NCBI GenBank assembly: GCA_019009955.1
Contig: CM032230.1
Span: forward strand, 5,280,001-5,344,000
Direction of reading: 5' to 3'
DNA from: Riptortus pedestris
Lineage: Eukaryota; Arthropoda; Insecta; Hemiptera; Alydidae
Length of the DNA: 64,000 nt
Notes under the pieces: model-generated
Told to the model about the DNA's origin: nothing
Seen by the model: the letters and a program-made list of their open reading frames with translations, nothing else
The model's database searches: none
Part shown: positions 11,101-21,130 of the stretch, in pieces
Numbering within the stretch: position 1 is the first letter of the stretch
How the letters are laid out: every line of letters begins with the position of its first letter
Program-made: the position numbers and the translations under genes

Positions 11101-12616
11101 GTAGCCAACCTTCTTGGGAATCCTCTGAGCTAATGCTTTTCTCAGTTATTGAATCACTGTCTTTTTTCTGTCGTTGAGTGACAGACTTGGAACAAGAAAT
11201 TTCATCACTTGGTTCAAAGTGTATTGTATCAGTACCTCTTTCGTCTATTCCCGTGTTACCATTGGTCTCACCTAGAAGTAAGTCGTTTGCATTCGGGTCT
11301 GCTCCTATTTCGAGAAGGAACTGAGCAGCCTCTTCGAAGCCACTCTCAGTTGCAGTAATTAAAAGTAACGACTTGAAATCATCTTCTATTGTAGATTGGG
11401 CATTTTTTTGTACAAGGTATTTTATTATTCTTGCCCGTGTATTCAAATCGATTATGTTATCTGATAGTTGGTTTGAGCTGAGACCTTCAGTCAAAGATAA
11501 AAATGCACTTTCACATAGAGAGTACTCAGAAGCCTTCAATCCATTTTTCTTCTCTAAGAGTTTTTTATGAACGTTAATGCCCCTTCTTCCTAATTCTTTC
11601 ATAATGGCTAAAATGCTATCATGCTCGGCCACATGTATCGGGGTGAAACCTACATTATTTCTGCTATCAATGGGTGCTCTATTGTTCACAAGTAGTTCCA
11701 CTATGTCTGCATTATTCTGACGAACAGCAATGTGTAATAATGAATCTCCAGAATGAGTCTGAAGTTGTAGATTTGATCGCCTAGCTATCAAGTTTCGAAC
11801 CAAATTATAGTTATTCATTTCTACAGCTCTGAATAGCGGAGTGTATCCTTGAATATCTTGTACATTAACATCAGCGTGAGCATCAAACAACGATGTAGCA
11901 AATACAGTTTGATTTTTTTTCGCAGCAAAATGTAGCAAAGTCTCGCTTTGGCTATTTTTGATAGTTATCATTGTTTTAGTAGGTGTTATCTTGGCAAATG
12001 CTTTGTCTTTAATCAACGTCTCTACTAGAGCCCATTGTGAATCCTTCCAAGCTTGAAGAAGATATTCGACTGCAGATGATTCTATGTCATAGCCATTGTT
12101 TAACAACCACACGCAAATGTCGATGTCACCTCTTGAGCCAGCAGTTTGAAAAATATCAAATTTTGAACTAAGGATGAGAATAATCTGAATAATACTTTTT
12201 GGAATATTTGTAAGGCCGCGTTTTTCTTTATTAGAAATGAATTTAACAGCGGAATAAATTTTTTCCGAAGATAACTTTACGTTCGAATTAAACCAGCCTA
12301 ACAATGATCCCTCATTGGGGAGTATTGGATTGTCAATATTTTTACTTGATGAAATATCAAGAAGGAGATTTGAGTAAGTGATGTCTGCATTGGCAAGAGC
12401 GTCCAATAGCTGAAGCAGCAAGTATTGCTCAGGGCTTATGTGGGCCAGAAGAATTCCCGGTTTTTTTATATTTGAAGATTTCGTCGTATCGGTTAATGAA
12501 GATGCTACCTTGTTGTAAAGCAATTTCCCTATAGCCGATGACAGTCTGCTGTGTGAGTTGTACGCATTCAGGTTACTAATTGTTTCATCAAATATGAATT
12601 CACATTCTGGCTCATA
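8150..12616 (-). CDS. Gene A, giant coding exon: secreted ankyrin-repeat protein
   Basis: This single exon encodes 1488 residues plus a TGA stop. It begins at TAT after a strong minus-strand acceptor (pyrimidine-rich tract then CAG at 12617-12619). The apparent MFLFLFQ start is translated intron, not protein. With the upstream exon the product is about 1511 residues. Residues about 24-240 form a helical region without ankyrin repeats (SPEQYLLLQLLDAL, AVEYLLQAWKDSQW). Ankyrin repeats follow: about five, then a charged Ser-rich linker (around GTDTIHFEPSDE), then about 30 more to the end. Later repeats alternate between TPLFEAA and TALHTAAAEG types. The layout resembles latrotoxins, but no C-terminal domain follows the repeats. 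Ankyrin repeats bind proteins; the target is unknown. Gene B is a close paralogue. Confidence 0.9.
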   Translation of the reverse strand, partial: YEPECEFIFDETISNLNAYNSHSRLSSAIGKLLYNKVASSLTDTTKSSNIKKPGILLAHISPEQYLLLQLLDALANADITYSNLLLDISSSKNIDNPILPNEGSLLGWFNSNVKLSSEKIYSAVKFISNKEKRGLTNIPKSIIQIILILSSKFDIFQTAGSRGDIDICVWLLNNGYDIESSAVEYLLQAWKDSQWALVETLIKDKAFAKITPTKTMITIKNSQSETLLHFAAKKNQTVFATSLFDAHADVNVQDIQGYTPLFRAVEMNNYNLVRNLIARRSNLQLQTHSGDSLLHIAVRQNNADIVELLVNNRAPIDSRNNVGFTPIHVAEHDSILAIMKELGRRGINVHKKLLEKKNGLKASEYSLCESAFLSLTEGLSSNQLSDNIIDLNTRARIIKYLVQKNAQSTIEDDFKSLLLITATESGFEEAAQFLLEIGADPNANDLLLGETNGNTGIDERGTDTIHFEPSDEISCSKSVTQRQKKDSDSITEKSISSEDSQEGWLPLHEAAGKGSLSLVNILISGKANINAVTKDGRTAAHIAASKGHLPVLQMLLDKGANISARNRDGRTPLYDAAFYGHLDILKYLLQKGMHLNATANGGWCTLHAAASQGHKNIVKYLIDEGRVDVNVRNNDGQTPLHLAAYYGHVDVIWELIEQGADVRLTTNIGSTALHGAAAKGYNNVVRILIKEGANVNAKTDDGRTPLFEAANVGKRDVIANLLQHEADINETNTFGMTPLHAAAGMGRLDAVNLLLQKGAAIDIKSFEGETPLYVAAYNGQDEIVKLLSKEGADLTARNNEGYSALHAAAGQGHIPVVEFLLSKDVNINARNVENKTPLFEAAYHGQYCIILILLGSDADIGTKTTVGLSPLHAAAERGHNAIVNLLIDKGLDVNIKSSNNRTPLYEATRNGHEKVVKNLISKRADIRARTDDGWEAIHIASSKGKYSVVLMLLKNGADVNAKGNDERTPLYEASKFGHEDVVKLLVQEGARINAVTKKLKWNALHAASATGRLAIVTFLLEKGVNVNVVNAEGKTPLFEAAHCGRIEIVKLLLEKGANINAVTSSGDTALHTAAAEGIASVVNYLLDKDMNINITNNENKTALFEAAHFGRNVVVRLLIERNANINIKAIRGDTALHAAAAEGHAPVIILLLDAGQYVNVRNDDSKTPLFIAAQHGHLDAVKVLVGRKAELNARTPRGDTALHTAAASGKVSVVSFFLEKGQSANVKNSEGRTPLFEAAHWGHLETVRLLLSNGADINSKTNKGDSVLHTAAAEGRAQVVQYILDLNLLDINLLNDEDKTPLYEAAFRGQLEVVKTIHSRGALLRVRSKGLNPLHGAAEAGKVAVVSYFISKEWIDINMRNDDNKTPLHVAAIWGQQAVVQLLVGNRAEIDARDTLGNTALHLAADEGHLPVVEYLVGRTRRVDVKNNANETPLYLAARKGNIQVTKFLLDNGADVNAETNRGDSPLHVAATQGQSAVVSLLLNYLRT

Positions 12617-13118
12617 CTGGAACAAAAACAAAAACAAAATAAATTATATAAGAAAGACTGGGCTTCAAATTAGTCGCTTATACCAATTTGAAGGTGTAAA
12701 ATAAAAATACATTTGGACAAGTTATTATTAATTTGTGGCATCTCTTATCCCATTCTTAACACAGGAACAGGAAGTACGTTCCTACGTCCGGAAACTAAAT
12801 TGAATTTATTAGTGTTTCATATGAATGCCGGAATATAATTGTGAATTTGTTCATTGCATATTTATCAGGGAATGAATGTTGTCAATGTGGACTATTTTAT
12901 ACTTAACTAACACTGACTTGGACGTCAAAACTTGTGTTCGTTAATATTGGTTTTAACGGAAGTAAGTAAAGAACATGTTGTGTTCAGAATGTATTTTTAA
13001 TACTAATACGATGCTTAAATTTCTGAATTTTAAAATTTTGATTTTCATCTTCCAAATCAGAATACAGAATACAGTTAGCTCTGTGTACAAAATACTCCTA
13101 CACTATAACTAATGCTTT
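12617..13118 (-). other. Intron 2 of gene A, 3' part
   Basis: Sequence just upstream of the giant exon, with a T-rich tract before the acceptor CAG (12617-12619). No other feature is visible. The whole intron runs 12617-17772 and is filled further upstream by transposon copies. Confidence 0.6.
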
Positions 13119-13872
13119 CAATGTCGACTCTCGCTAACACGAAATCCTCGATATCACGAATTATTTTTAATCCCCTTGGGAAAACCTGTCTAACACGAAG
13201 AAATTACCATACGTATCACGAACTAATTTTCCGATTATATTTTACCTCTTTAACACGAAGAGAGACAAAAATTACCTCTGTAACTCGAAGTTCAGTAGAT
13301 AAGACGAATTTGATTAGCGCATTACCTCTATATCACGATGTTCTCAGAATGGATTTGTTTAACACGAAATCCCGGCGTTCAGGTTGCAACCTGTTGGTGA
13401 GACATAACCGGGGACAAGAGCCTTAAGTCTGTTTGTAGTCTCGTCTCGGGTCTGTTTACTTTGTGTGGAATTAAATGTTTAATTTTGAAGCTGTAAGGGA
13501 TTCAGCAAAGTTTTTTTTATTTTAATCAACATTATGACTGATAGTGTTTTTCAGTTTTAAGCAAAGGAAGATTAAGGACTTATTAATCAGTGGAATTAAT
13601 ATTATATTTTCTGTTTTCTGTGTTTTACCGGTTTTTTTTTAATTATGTATATATACATATTTTAATTCATTTAAATATTCGTAAAATATTAAGATTATGT
13701 AGATTTGTAGAAGATGTAGGGAATAAATCACAGTACATTTTTTTACCTCTGTAACACGAATTTTCATTTATGTAGTTCACCTCTCTAACTCCAACTATGC
13801 CTAAGACGAACTATACATAACACGAACAAAAATGGCAGTCCCCTGGAATTTCGTGATAGCGAGAGTCGACTG
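13119..13872 (+). mobile_element. Pogo/Tigger-like non-autonomous transposon
   Basis: The ends are inverted copies of GTCGACTCTCGCTA-CACGAAAT (left about 13123-13146, right about 13849-13870), with TA following the right end. The interior repeats phrases such as TCTAACACGAA and TGTAACACGAA on both sides, as in pogo/Tigger MITEs whose subterminal sequences mimic the ends. There is no transposase frame. It lies in intron 2 of gene A. Confidence 0.6.
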
Positions 13873-14989
13873 TAGTTCCTTTTCTGTTTTGTGTTCCACT
13901 TCTCTTTAGTTAAATTTCGTTGTTTTTTTTTTTGTTTTTGTTTTGCTTTTTTTCTTTGTGTTTTTTTTTTATGTTTTTTTTAACTTATAAAGCTTTTGTT
14001 TTGAGCAACATTGCCATTGCTGCGAAGCTCCAAGTAAATAAATAAATTTTAATATTGAGTGCTCTTAATCTAGAGTGCCGGTACACTTGAGTGCCACTTT
14101 ATTCGAATGTTAATTGCCAAGTAACTCATTGAACTTTTACTGAGTGTGATACATAGAAATGTTGTTGACGTCATCAATTAAGATTTTGTAGTTTTCACTC
14201 GAATATATTTATTTGACCAGTTATGAGTCGAATGAAATACATTTATTGAATGAATCTGTGTACTATTGATGCTCAATAATAATTGTTAATACATTTTTCA
14301 GTAGCTTAAATATAAAGTAATTTATCCGTGCTTTCTTCTTTTCAGCCTTGAGTAAACTCCCACTTCAACTCTTCGGATTTTAATTTAGAAATAGAAAACA
14401 TATGGTGAGAATCAGAAGTGAGAACCCAGAAAATAAAGACAGGCGACGTACTTTTCTAAAAAATCTATCTTATATGTAAGAAATCAGGACGTGCACCCAC
14501 CGAAGGGTTAAGGTTCTTAGAGAGATAAATGGGCCCGAAGTGACTTAGGTCTCTGGAGAATGAAGATGCGAGATTATATATGAAAAGAGAGAGTCGATTT
14601 AACATGATATAAAAGCTAAGAGGTTACAATTAGCTAGACACTTGGCAAGAAGCTACCCGAACGGCTCCCTACACTATGAATACAGTGGTGGGTAGCCGGT
14701 CGTTCTCCTGGTTGACAGACTGAAGAAGAACACTTCCTAAAACAGGATGGCAGAATATGCTTCAAACCCCCAATCAAAAACATAAATGTTTCCAGAATGC
14801 AATACAATTTTCAGTTCATTAATGTACTACCCCAATGTATTTAATCTAAAAAAAAAAAATCCTTTTCAAAAATAATTAACTTCTTGCCTGATCAATTCTT
14901 TTGTACACAATATGAATATTATCAAAAATGTTTTAACGTTCAGGTGGAAACAAATTTCTCATCAAAGTTTAATAACAAAACATCTCAAT
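13873..14989. other. Intron 2 of gene A, unassigned part
   Basis: T-rich at 13920-13990, otherwise AT-rich. A more GC-balanced stretch at 14390-14740 has no open frame or repeat partner in the window. I recognise nothing here. Confidence 0.4.
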
Positions 14990-15345
14990 AAATAAAAGTA
15001 AACTACGCAGAATTCCCACGTGAAGTTTTACAATAGAGAAATCTACATACTGGCAGCAGTTAACACCGCCATGAATATTAAGTAAACAAATACTAATAAC
15101 AATGAGAAATTTTTCAGTCAATTTACATTTTAATAACCTCCACAACGGAAAGCGTCTGAAATGTAAACAAAAGACAGAGGGGGGGGGAGGAGTCACCAGA
15201 ATGTATTTGCATGTATTTCATCTAAAAACGATTCATTGCCACAATATTTGGTATCTCAGCTTGAAATAAGGCGAATCATGATATTTTTTCTTATTCATAA
15301 CGTTCCCTGACATTGGGGGTTTACTGAAGGCTGACAATGAAAAAA
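14990..15345 (+). mobile_element. HINE-like element, 5' half
   Basis: Starts within the 5' end (TAAACTACGCAGAATTCCCA) and carries the long-variant block (CAACGGAAAGCGTCTGAA, ATTTGCATG). It stops where the next copy begins at 15346. The first bases and the whole 3' half are missing. Confidence 0.6.
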
Positions 15346-15994
15346 GCCCGTGACGCAGAAGCTGCTTAAACTAAACAGATTTCTCACGGGAAGGTTTGAA
15401 ATAGATAAATCTTCAAAATGGTATCCCTATCATAAATGTTAAGTGAATAAATACAAATGGTAATGAGAAATCTTTCAGTCAATTAACAAGTTAATAATCT
15501 CTACAACGGAAAGCGTCTGAATAGTAAACAAACAGGCCAGCCAACCTCCCAGCGCTCAGTAGACAGATAGAAACTATTCTACACTGAAAAAAAAAACAAT
15601 TAATGAAATATATCTGAATGTAGCATATTAATTTTATTGAAAAGGTTTTACTATAGCTAGTGCTGTAAATTGTAATGAATCAGAATCATTTTTGTTTCAA
15701 TCACTAGAAATTTTAGTAATTCAAGAACAAAAGAAGGGGAGGGGATCAACAGAACGTATTTGCATATATCACACAATGTAAAAGCTCAATGAAAATAATA
15801 TTTGGTATTCATACTTATAATAAAATGGCTTATTGTTAATATGACATGAGCAGGAGTGAGGGTTTCTGAAAGCCGAAATCTATAAAATCCATATTATATC
15901 CGGGTAGGATGGATGAACATTTGATGAAATATTTCTATATTCACATCATGAGTACTACCTCAATAGCTGATTTCCCTTAAGGGAAATCTGCTAA
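15346..15994 (+). mobile_element. HINE-like element, near full length
   Basis: 5' end GCCCGTGACGCAGAAGCTGC, 3' end the perfect hairpin GATTTCCCTTAAGGGAAATC then TGCTAAAA. Carries the long-variant 5' block (ACGGAAAGCGTCTGAATAG) but lost the (TA)n and the GCGGTCGC block. Lies in intron 2 of gene A. Confidence 0.75.
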
Positions 15995-16725
15995 AAATGG
16001 AAATATCTCGGTTAATATTTGAAATAGAGAAAGAATGTATACAACAACATTTATAAGTAATTAAATTTGCAATAAGATTGGTTCTGTACAACTTTTCGAT
16101 CCGACTTATAGCACTGGAGACATTTAGACGTTTTTTTTTTTTTCCTGTTTTCCACGCAGAGTATCCCTCTAACGTGGGAATTTATTTTCATGTTGTGTGC
16201 TCCATCCATTGGATACTACACACATTTCAGCATTACATTATAATATTTCTTATATAATAAATGTAAACATTATAGAACAATAAATTAATTAAATAAAAAC
16301 AAAAATAAGGTAAAAAATAAAAATAAAATAAAACATATGTAACATTACATTACATATGTGTACAACAATAGGTGTATATCTATCTACAAAATGGTGTCCA
16401 AATCTTGAATAAATGCATTAAATCCCTTGTTGAATTTGAGTAGATGTTTCGGTTTGTCCGTCGGCCAAGTTCCGTTTTGTAAGGTAATGTACTTGATGAG
16501 TTTTGTTCTTGGTCCGTCAAGTAATGTACAGTCATATAAGACGTGGTCATATGTCTGTTCAGTCTCATCGTCACATTTACATGTATTTGTGTTTGTTAGT
16601 TTAAATTTGTACAAGTAACTCTTCGTAGTCCATGTCCTGATATAAATTGTATTTAGACGTTTTTAGAAAACGATTAATTATCGAATTTGGTAACGATGAA
16701 ACAAAAATTGCGACTGCTACAGCGT
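15995..16725 (+). mobile_element. HINE-like middle fragment split by a LINE
   Basis: The block ATATCTCGGTTAATATTTGA to GGAGACATTTAGACG (16003-16130) continues at 16660 with the ATCGAATTTGGTAACGAT block and ends near GCGACTGCTACAGCG. The interruption is the LINE 3' end at 16131-16650. Confidence 0.65.
16131..16650 (-). mobile_element. 5'-truncated LINE with poly(A) and target duplication
   Basis: The minus-strand 3' end is a 13-base A run (T run at 16131-16143). The frame at 16384-16645 encodes the end of a non-LTR protein with a Cys-Cys-His-Cys motif (CKCDDETEQTYDHVLYDC), typical of the zinc-binding tail after RT in R1/Jockey-group elements. The 9-bp sequence ATTTAGACG flanks both sides (16122-16130 and 16651-16659), a target-site duplication, so this is a complete, heavily 5'-truncated insertion in an older HINE-like copy. 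Confidence 0.75.
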
Positions 16726-16918
16726 CAGAGGCAAAAACACGAAGGCGTTTTCTTCAGCTAAAATGCATGTTATATATTTACAGAGTTATTAAAACACCTA
16801 ACAAAAATCAATTTATTACGTATAACTATTACATTGCTCGATTTTACAAAATGTATTAATTGAATTTGAGCTAATTTTATAATAAATGTACTATATTATT
16901 ATTATTATTTATTAACGT

Positions 16919-17123
16919 TCTCTTTTTGTAACTAAGGCTAATTGGGACGGGTTATCTACAGGTTACCAACCTTTTCTAGCCAAGGTGGGACTTAGGATGT
17001 TATTTAATGAATTCCGTCACTAAATAATTTCCTTTGCCCAGGCGAGAATCGAACTCGCCACTCTAGGTTTACCATGTGAGATGAAGGTCAACGCTTTAAC
17101 TCACATGGCTAACCTGAGCCCCA
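16919..17123 (-). mobile_element. tRNA-derived SINE, best copy
   Basis: On the minus strand it begins GGGGCTCAGGTTAGCCATGT (A-box region) and carries CGAGTTCGATTCTCG (B box, plus positions 17043-17057), as in a tRNA T-arm. A body ending in AATTAGCCTTAGTTAC follows. The length is about 205 bp. RNA polymerase III would use these internal boxes. Partial copies lie at 805, 7740, 59340 and 63175. Confidence 0.75.
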
Positions 17124-17224
17124 AAATATATGTTCGCTATTTACTAAAATGTAATGCAATTAATTGGCATAATATTAGTAAATAAGTTATAGAAAACAAT
17201 AACATTTGACGTATCCTATTGCGT

Positions 17225-17741
17225 TTTTAGCTGATTTTCCTTAAGGGAAATCAGCTATTGAGATTGTACTCTTGAAGCGATTTTCGAAATATTTCCCTAA
17301 ATGACCATGGATTCTATCGACATTCTGTTCAACAAATCTTTTATATTTGAGATACATACAATTACATTCTGATGACTTCCTTCTTTGTCTTTTGTTCATG
17401 GATTACTATAATAAGAGTGATTGAGGTTGTCCTGATTCATTATAAATTACAGTAGTAGATATAATAAATCGTTTTCAATAAAATTAATATATTATATTCA
17501 GATATATTTCTGTAATTGTTTTTCATTCCGATCACGTATCTATATATTCATCTCTGAGAGATTGGCTGACCTGCTTGTTTACATACAATTCCGGCGCTTC
17601 TTGTTGTGGAGGTTATCAAAACGTAAATTGACCAAACCATTTCTCATTATCATTAGTATTTATTCACATAATATTCACGGTCGTGTTAAATGTTAGCAGT
17701 ATTTAGATTTATTTATTGTGAACCTTCACGTGGGAAATCTG
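17225..17741 (-). mobile_element. HINE-like element, long variant lacking (TA)n
   Basis: The 3' hairpin at 17233-17254 is slightly altered (GATTTTCCTTAAGGGAAATC) and the 5' part stops at CACGTGGGAAATCTG, losing the GTCCGTCACG tip. Lies in intron 2 of gene A, 32 bp from the signal-peptide exon. Confidence 0.65.
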
Positions 17742-17772
17742 TATATTATAATAATTACGTAAGACTACTTAC

Positions 17773-17841
17773 CCCGTAAACGGATTGGAGCAAGCAGGAT
17801 GCAAATACAACCGTGATGATTATATAGCAGTTCAATTCCAT
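17773..17841 (-). CDS. Gene A, signal-peptide exon
   Basis: On the minus strand an acceptor (CTTACAG, 17858-17864) precedes an 85-bp exon (17773-17857) that ends at the donor GTAAGT (17767-17772). The ATG at 17841 opens exactly 23 codons. MELN is followed by a hydrophobic core (CYIIITVVFASCLL) and QSVYG, which fits a signal peptidase site. The next residue, Tyr, is the first codon of the giant exon, joined in phase 0. An in-frame TGA lies 12 bases before the ATG, so this ATG is the start. The gene B exon at 38037-38105 has the same length, phase and ending. Intron 2 would be 5156 bp. Confidence 0.8.
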
Positions 17842-17983
17842 CAGATAGCCTCAGCAACTGTAAGCATAATTTGTAAAATCAGAACGTAGCATAAATGTGC
17901 TGCGTAAACAAAGCAAAATCATTATAATATAAGTAAAAGCAGTTCCCACTTTGTAGCGGGCCAATTATATCCACTATTATTTG

Positions 17984-18107
17984 TTTTAGGAGATTTCCCT
18001 TAAGGGAAATCAGCTAATGAGGTCGTACTCATAATGCGATTTTCGAAAAATTTCTTCAAATGGCCATCGATCCTACCCAGGAGATTACGAAAATGAGGTC
18101 CGTTCAA

Positions 18108-18164
<57 letters not shown>

Positions 18165-18772
18165 TCTCTTAACTTTCTACATATTTTCTGTATCATGAAT
18201 ATTAACCGAGACATTTGGGTTTTATAGTTTTTCGCTTTCAGTAAACCCCCACTCCTACTTATGTTATATTAATAATAAGCTCCTGTTATAACATGAAACA
18301 CGTTACATTATTTAAATTAAATACGGAACATTGTATTCATTGAACTTTTACTTTGTGAGATATATGCAAATACGTTCTATTGATCCCTCCCCCCTCTTTT
18401 TTTCTTGGATTACTAAAACTTGAGTAATTGAGATTGAAATTATTGCGATTAAATTAGTACGAGATTATGATTCATTAAAAATGACAACATTAGCTATAGT
18501 AAATAGTTTTCAATAAAATTAATGTGTTATATTCAGATATATTTCATTAATGGTTTCTTTTTTCCGGTCAAAAATTCAGGTTGGCGGGCCTGTTTGTTTA
18601 CAATTAGTCCCTTTCCGTTGTAGAGTTATTAACTTGTAACTGAAAGATTTCTCATTACCGTTTATAGTTATTCACTTAATATTTGCGGTGGTGTTACCAG
18701 TAAGTAGATTTATCGATTGCAAACCTTCGCTTGAGAAATCTGCTTAGTTTTCGCAGCCCCTGCGTGACGGAC
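17984..18772 (-). mobile_element. HINE-like element in intron 1 of gene A
   Basis: Full ends: the hairpin AGATTTCCCTTAAGGGAAAT at left and CAGCCCCTGCGTGACGGAC at right. A (TA)n array occupies 18110-18162. It carries the long-variant 5' block but lacks the GCGGTCGC block. It makes up most of the 1025-bp intron 1. Confidence 0.8.
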
Positions 18773-18882
18773 TTTATATTGTTAGTTCATCACTCCATGT
18801 CTTAGTGAATGTCTATAGTCTTAATGGAAATGTAACCTTAGATTAATATATATGTAAATATTTGGTAAATGCGCATACTTAC

Positions 18883-19016
18883 GTGCTGAAATAAGGCTGA
18901 AATACCAACGAGGATGTAGCTCTGCGTTCCACCACCAATGCACAACTGGCAAGATTTAATGTGAGAGCTTGGATCTGATGCCGGCGAGGTGACGTAGGAG
19001 GAAACCCGATATTTAA
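18883..19016 (-). other. Gene A, probable non-coding first exon
   Basis: The minus strand has a strong donor (CAC followed by GTAAGTATG, donor at 18877-18882). Splicing to the acceptor at 17858 would give a 1025-bp intron. Upstream sequence aligns loosely with the gene B counterpart ending at 45876, and an identical 18-bp block lies about 105 bp upstream of the donor in both. The 5' limit is a guess, since the transcription start cannot be read. Any frame across the junction meets the TGA just before the gene A ATG, so the exon is taken as 5' UTR. Confidence 0.6.
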
Positions 19017-19027
19017 AACCTGTTCCC
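18987..19027 (-). promoter_or_regulatory. Conserved promoter or 5' UTR block of gene A
   Basis: On the minus strand: GGGAACAGGTT (19017-19027), a TTTAAATAT box, then TTTCCTCCTACGTCACCT (18987-19004). The 18-mer is identical to 45983-46000 upstream of gene B, and GGGAACAGGTT recurs at 46011-46021 at nearly the same spacing. TACGTCA resembles a CRE/AP-1-type site. The surrounding exon sequence is much less conserved. Confidence 0.55.
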
Positions 19028-19094
19028 CATTAGCTGTCTCCATTTCGTCTCTATGGTTCTCGCGACTGTTGTCCAGGACATAGTAAAGGAAAAC

Positions 19095-19520
19095 GCTCCT
19101 CACACAGAAGCTGAGTAAACTAAGCAGATTTCCCACTTGCTGGAACGACGCCTTGATTTCATCTCAAAATCGATTCTCCATTTCCCCTGTAAGAAGTCTA
19201 TGTGAAATCGAATTGCAATTTGTACGCGAGACGTTCAGTGACCCGCTACTCTAAGTAAAAATCAGATGACTTTAAGTGGAAAAAAAATATAATCGGGTCT
19301 GTTAATGATCGAGTAAAGGAGAACATGTGAGAATAATAGCTATAGGAAATAAAATTTGCAACAAGATTAATATATAACAATTCTCAATCACTCCTAATAA
19401 TTAAAATATTTCGAATGTTCGATCCACTCCCCCCCTCTTTTCCTTGTCTGATTGAGCAATATCCAAATATGATCTATAGCTTTGCATGAAATAGTTAAAT
19501 ATCAAGTATGCTATTTAAAA
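19095..19520 (+). mobile_element. Degenerate HINE-like element upstream of gene A
   Basis: 5' end CTCCTCACACAGAAGCTGAG then AAACTAAGCAGATTTCCCAC, followed by worn internal blocks (GCAACAAGATTAATATATAA, ATATTTCGAATGTTCGATCC). The 3' hairpin is absent. It begins about 70 bp upstream of the conserved block, as a comparable copy does for gene B. Confidence 0.6.
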
Positions 19521-20630
19521 ATATCATCAAATAAAGAAATCGGTTGGCATCTTGGCCTTCGAGATATTTAGCCTCCCCAAAGTGAGGGATAACCAAGGAG
19601 GACCTGAAATAAGTTGTCTTCAGTAGACAGATTGGACTCATTATACCTGGGAAGATCAAACCAAAAACAGACATGGAACACTAAACAGAAATAGAAAACA
19701 AAAATGGGACAGAAAAACAGAAACGAATAGAAAACAAAAATAGAACACAAATAATAGAAATCAAACAATAAATTGAAATCAAACAAAATACAGAAGCCAA
19801 AACAATTTAAAAAACTAAAACGTGAGAATTGAAAAAAATAAACTTGGATAATAGGGAAATAAAAAAAAAATATTAAGCAAAATATAATAAAAAAATAAAT
19901 AAATTGTTGAATAAAATGGAATATGTATCTAAAATGAATTTAAAATAATTAAGATTTAGATTAAATATAGTAAGCTTTTTTAAATAACTTCTCCCTCATA
20001 CACACTCGTGTATCAGCAGAGTTTCATACTCAATGTGAGTTACGGACAACGAATGTGATGACATGCATTATGGCGGGAAGGGGGGGGGGGGGCTTCAGTT
20101 TTGCTAGACTAGAAGAAACGATGAAATATATACAGAGGCTAGTGACTGATGTACACGCGCCTTAGCCAGCCTAGAACCCTCTTTTTACTGCTCAACGAAA
20201 TTTTACTTGGAGTCACTAAGTTACTGAATATTTCATATCCAGCTTACATTATAATTTCTGTATACATTTATGTCTTACAAGGGGAGAAATAGTGAATCGA
20301 TAAATTCTCCAGAGTATCATTTTAGGTCGTGGGAAATCAGCTTGGATTACGCAGCTCATGCGTACCGGACTATCTTGTAGCTTGATCCTGTGATCGGAGG
20401 AACTTGGCAGAATTTGATATGTTATTCTTGCTTCCCACTACTCCAATAATTGTTTTTTTTTTGTTTTGTTTTTTTGGAAGTCCACCTCCAATAATTTATG
20501 GTACATAAATAAAAAACGTATGAACAAAAAGTCCTATGAAAATTCAAAGAGAAACAAATTAATAAATTTTGAAAAGGGTACTCACTGTAAGAAGAATATA
20601 GAAATTCAAGATCGTGGAACAAAGTACAGG
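19521..20630. other. Unassigned, low-complexity parts
   Basis: An A-rich stretch at 19660-19930 (AACAGAAATAGAAAACAAAA type) and a 12-base G run near 20080. I recognise no gene or element. The short frames here are by-products of low complexity. Confidence 0.4.
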
Positions 20631-20639
20631 TGGCAATGG

Positions 20640-21130
20640 CTCCTGTATGGTGAAGTTTGTTGAACAGACGTCAATGTTGATGAAGTTCGGCAATATTGAA
20701 TTAGTATAGATGGCAATGACTTGGTGTGGCGAAGTTTCAGTCTTGAATTGATACAGATGGCAATGACTTGGTGTGGCGAAGTTCCAGTCTTGAATTGATA
20801 TAGATGGCAATGACTTGGTGTGGCGAAGTTCCAGTCTTGAATTGATATAGATGGCAATGACTTGGTGTGGCGAAATTCCAGAAATAAATAGATACAGATG
20901 GCAATGAGTTCCGGGTGGCGAAGTTCTGGTCTTGAATAGATACAGTTGGCAATGAGTTCCGGGTGGCGAAATTCCGGTCTTGAATAGATACAGATGGTAA
21001 TGACTTCCGGATGGTAAAGCTCCGGTCTTCAATAGATACAGGTGGCAAGGACTTCTGGATGGCGAAATTCCAGACTTGAATAGATATAGATGGCAATGAC
21101 TTCCGGATGGTGAAGTTCCAGGCAGTTGAT
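20640..21130. repeat. 47-bp tandem repeat
   Basis: About ten units close to 47 bp built around GATGGCAATGACTTGGTGTG, GCGAAGTTCCAGTCTTGAAT. Units in 20700-20880 are nearly identical and the array decays rightward to about 21500. Because 47 is not a multiple of three, long frames appear in all three minus-strand registers. These are repeat artefacts. Confidence 0.85.

Noticed and set aside
12617..12637. MFLFLFQ as the N-terminus of gene A (and MFLFQ for gene B at 35817-35831)
   Set aside because: These codons are the pyrimidine tract and AG of splice acceptors. The true start lies in the upstream small exons.
13112..13426. 104-codon plus-strand frame
   Set aside because: Lies inside the pogo-like element, in its repetitive TAACACGAA subterminal region, with no transposase motif.
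16919..17123. A tRNA gene
   Set aside because: A- and B-box-like motifs are present but no cloverleaf with paired acceptor and anticodon arms can be drawn, and the unit recurs in truncated forms. It is a tRNA-derived SINE.
18879..19136. 85-residue minus-strand frame as a protein
   Set aside because: It overlaps the probable non-coding first exon and promoter of gene A and begins in a HINE-like remnant. Composition shows no domain, and the gene B counterpart does not keep the frame.
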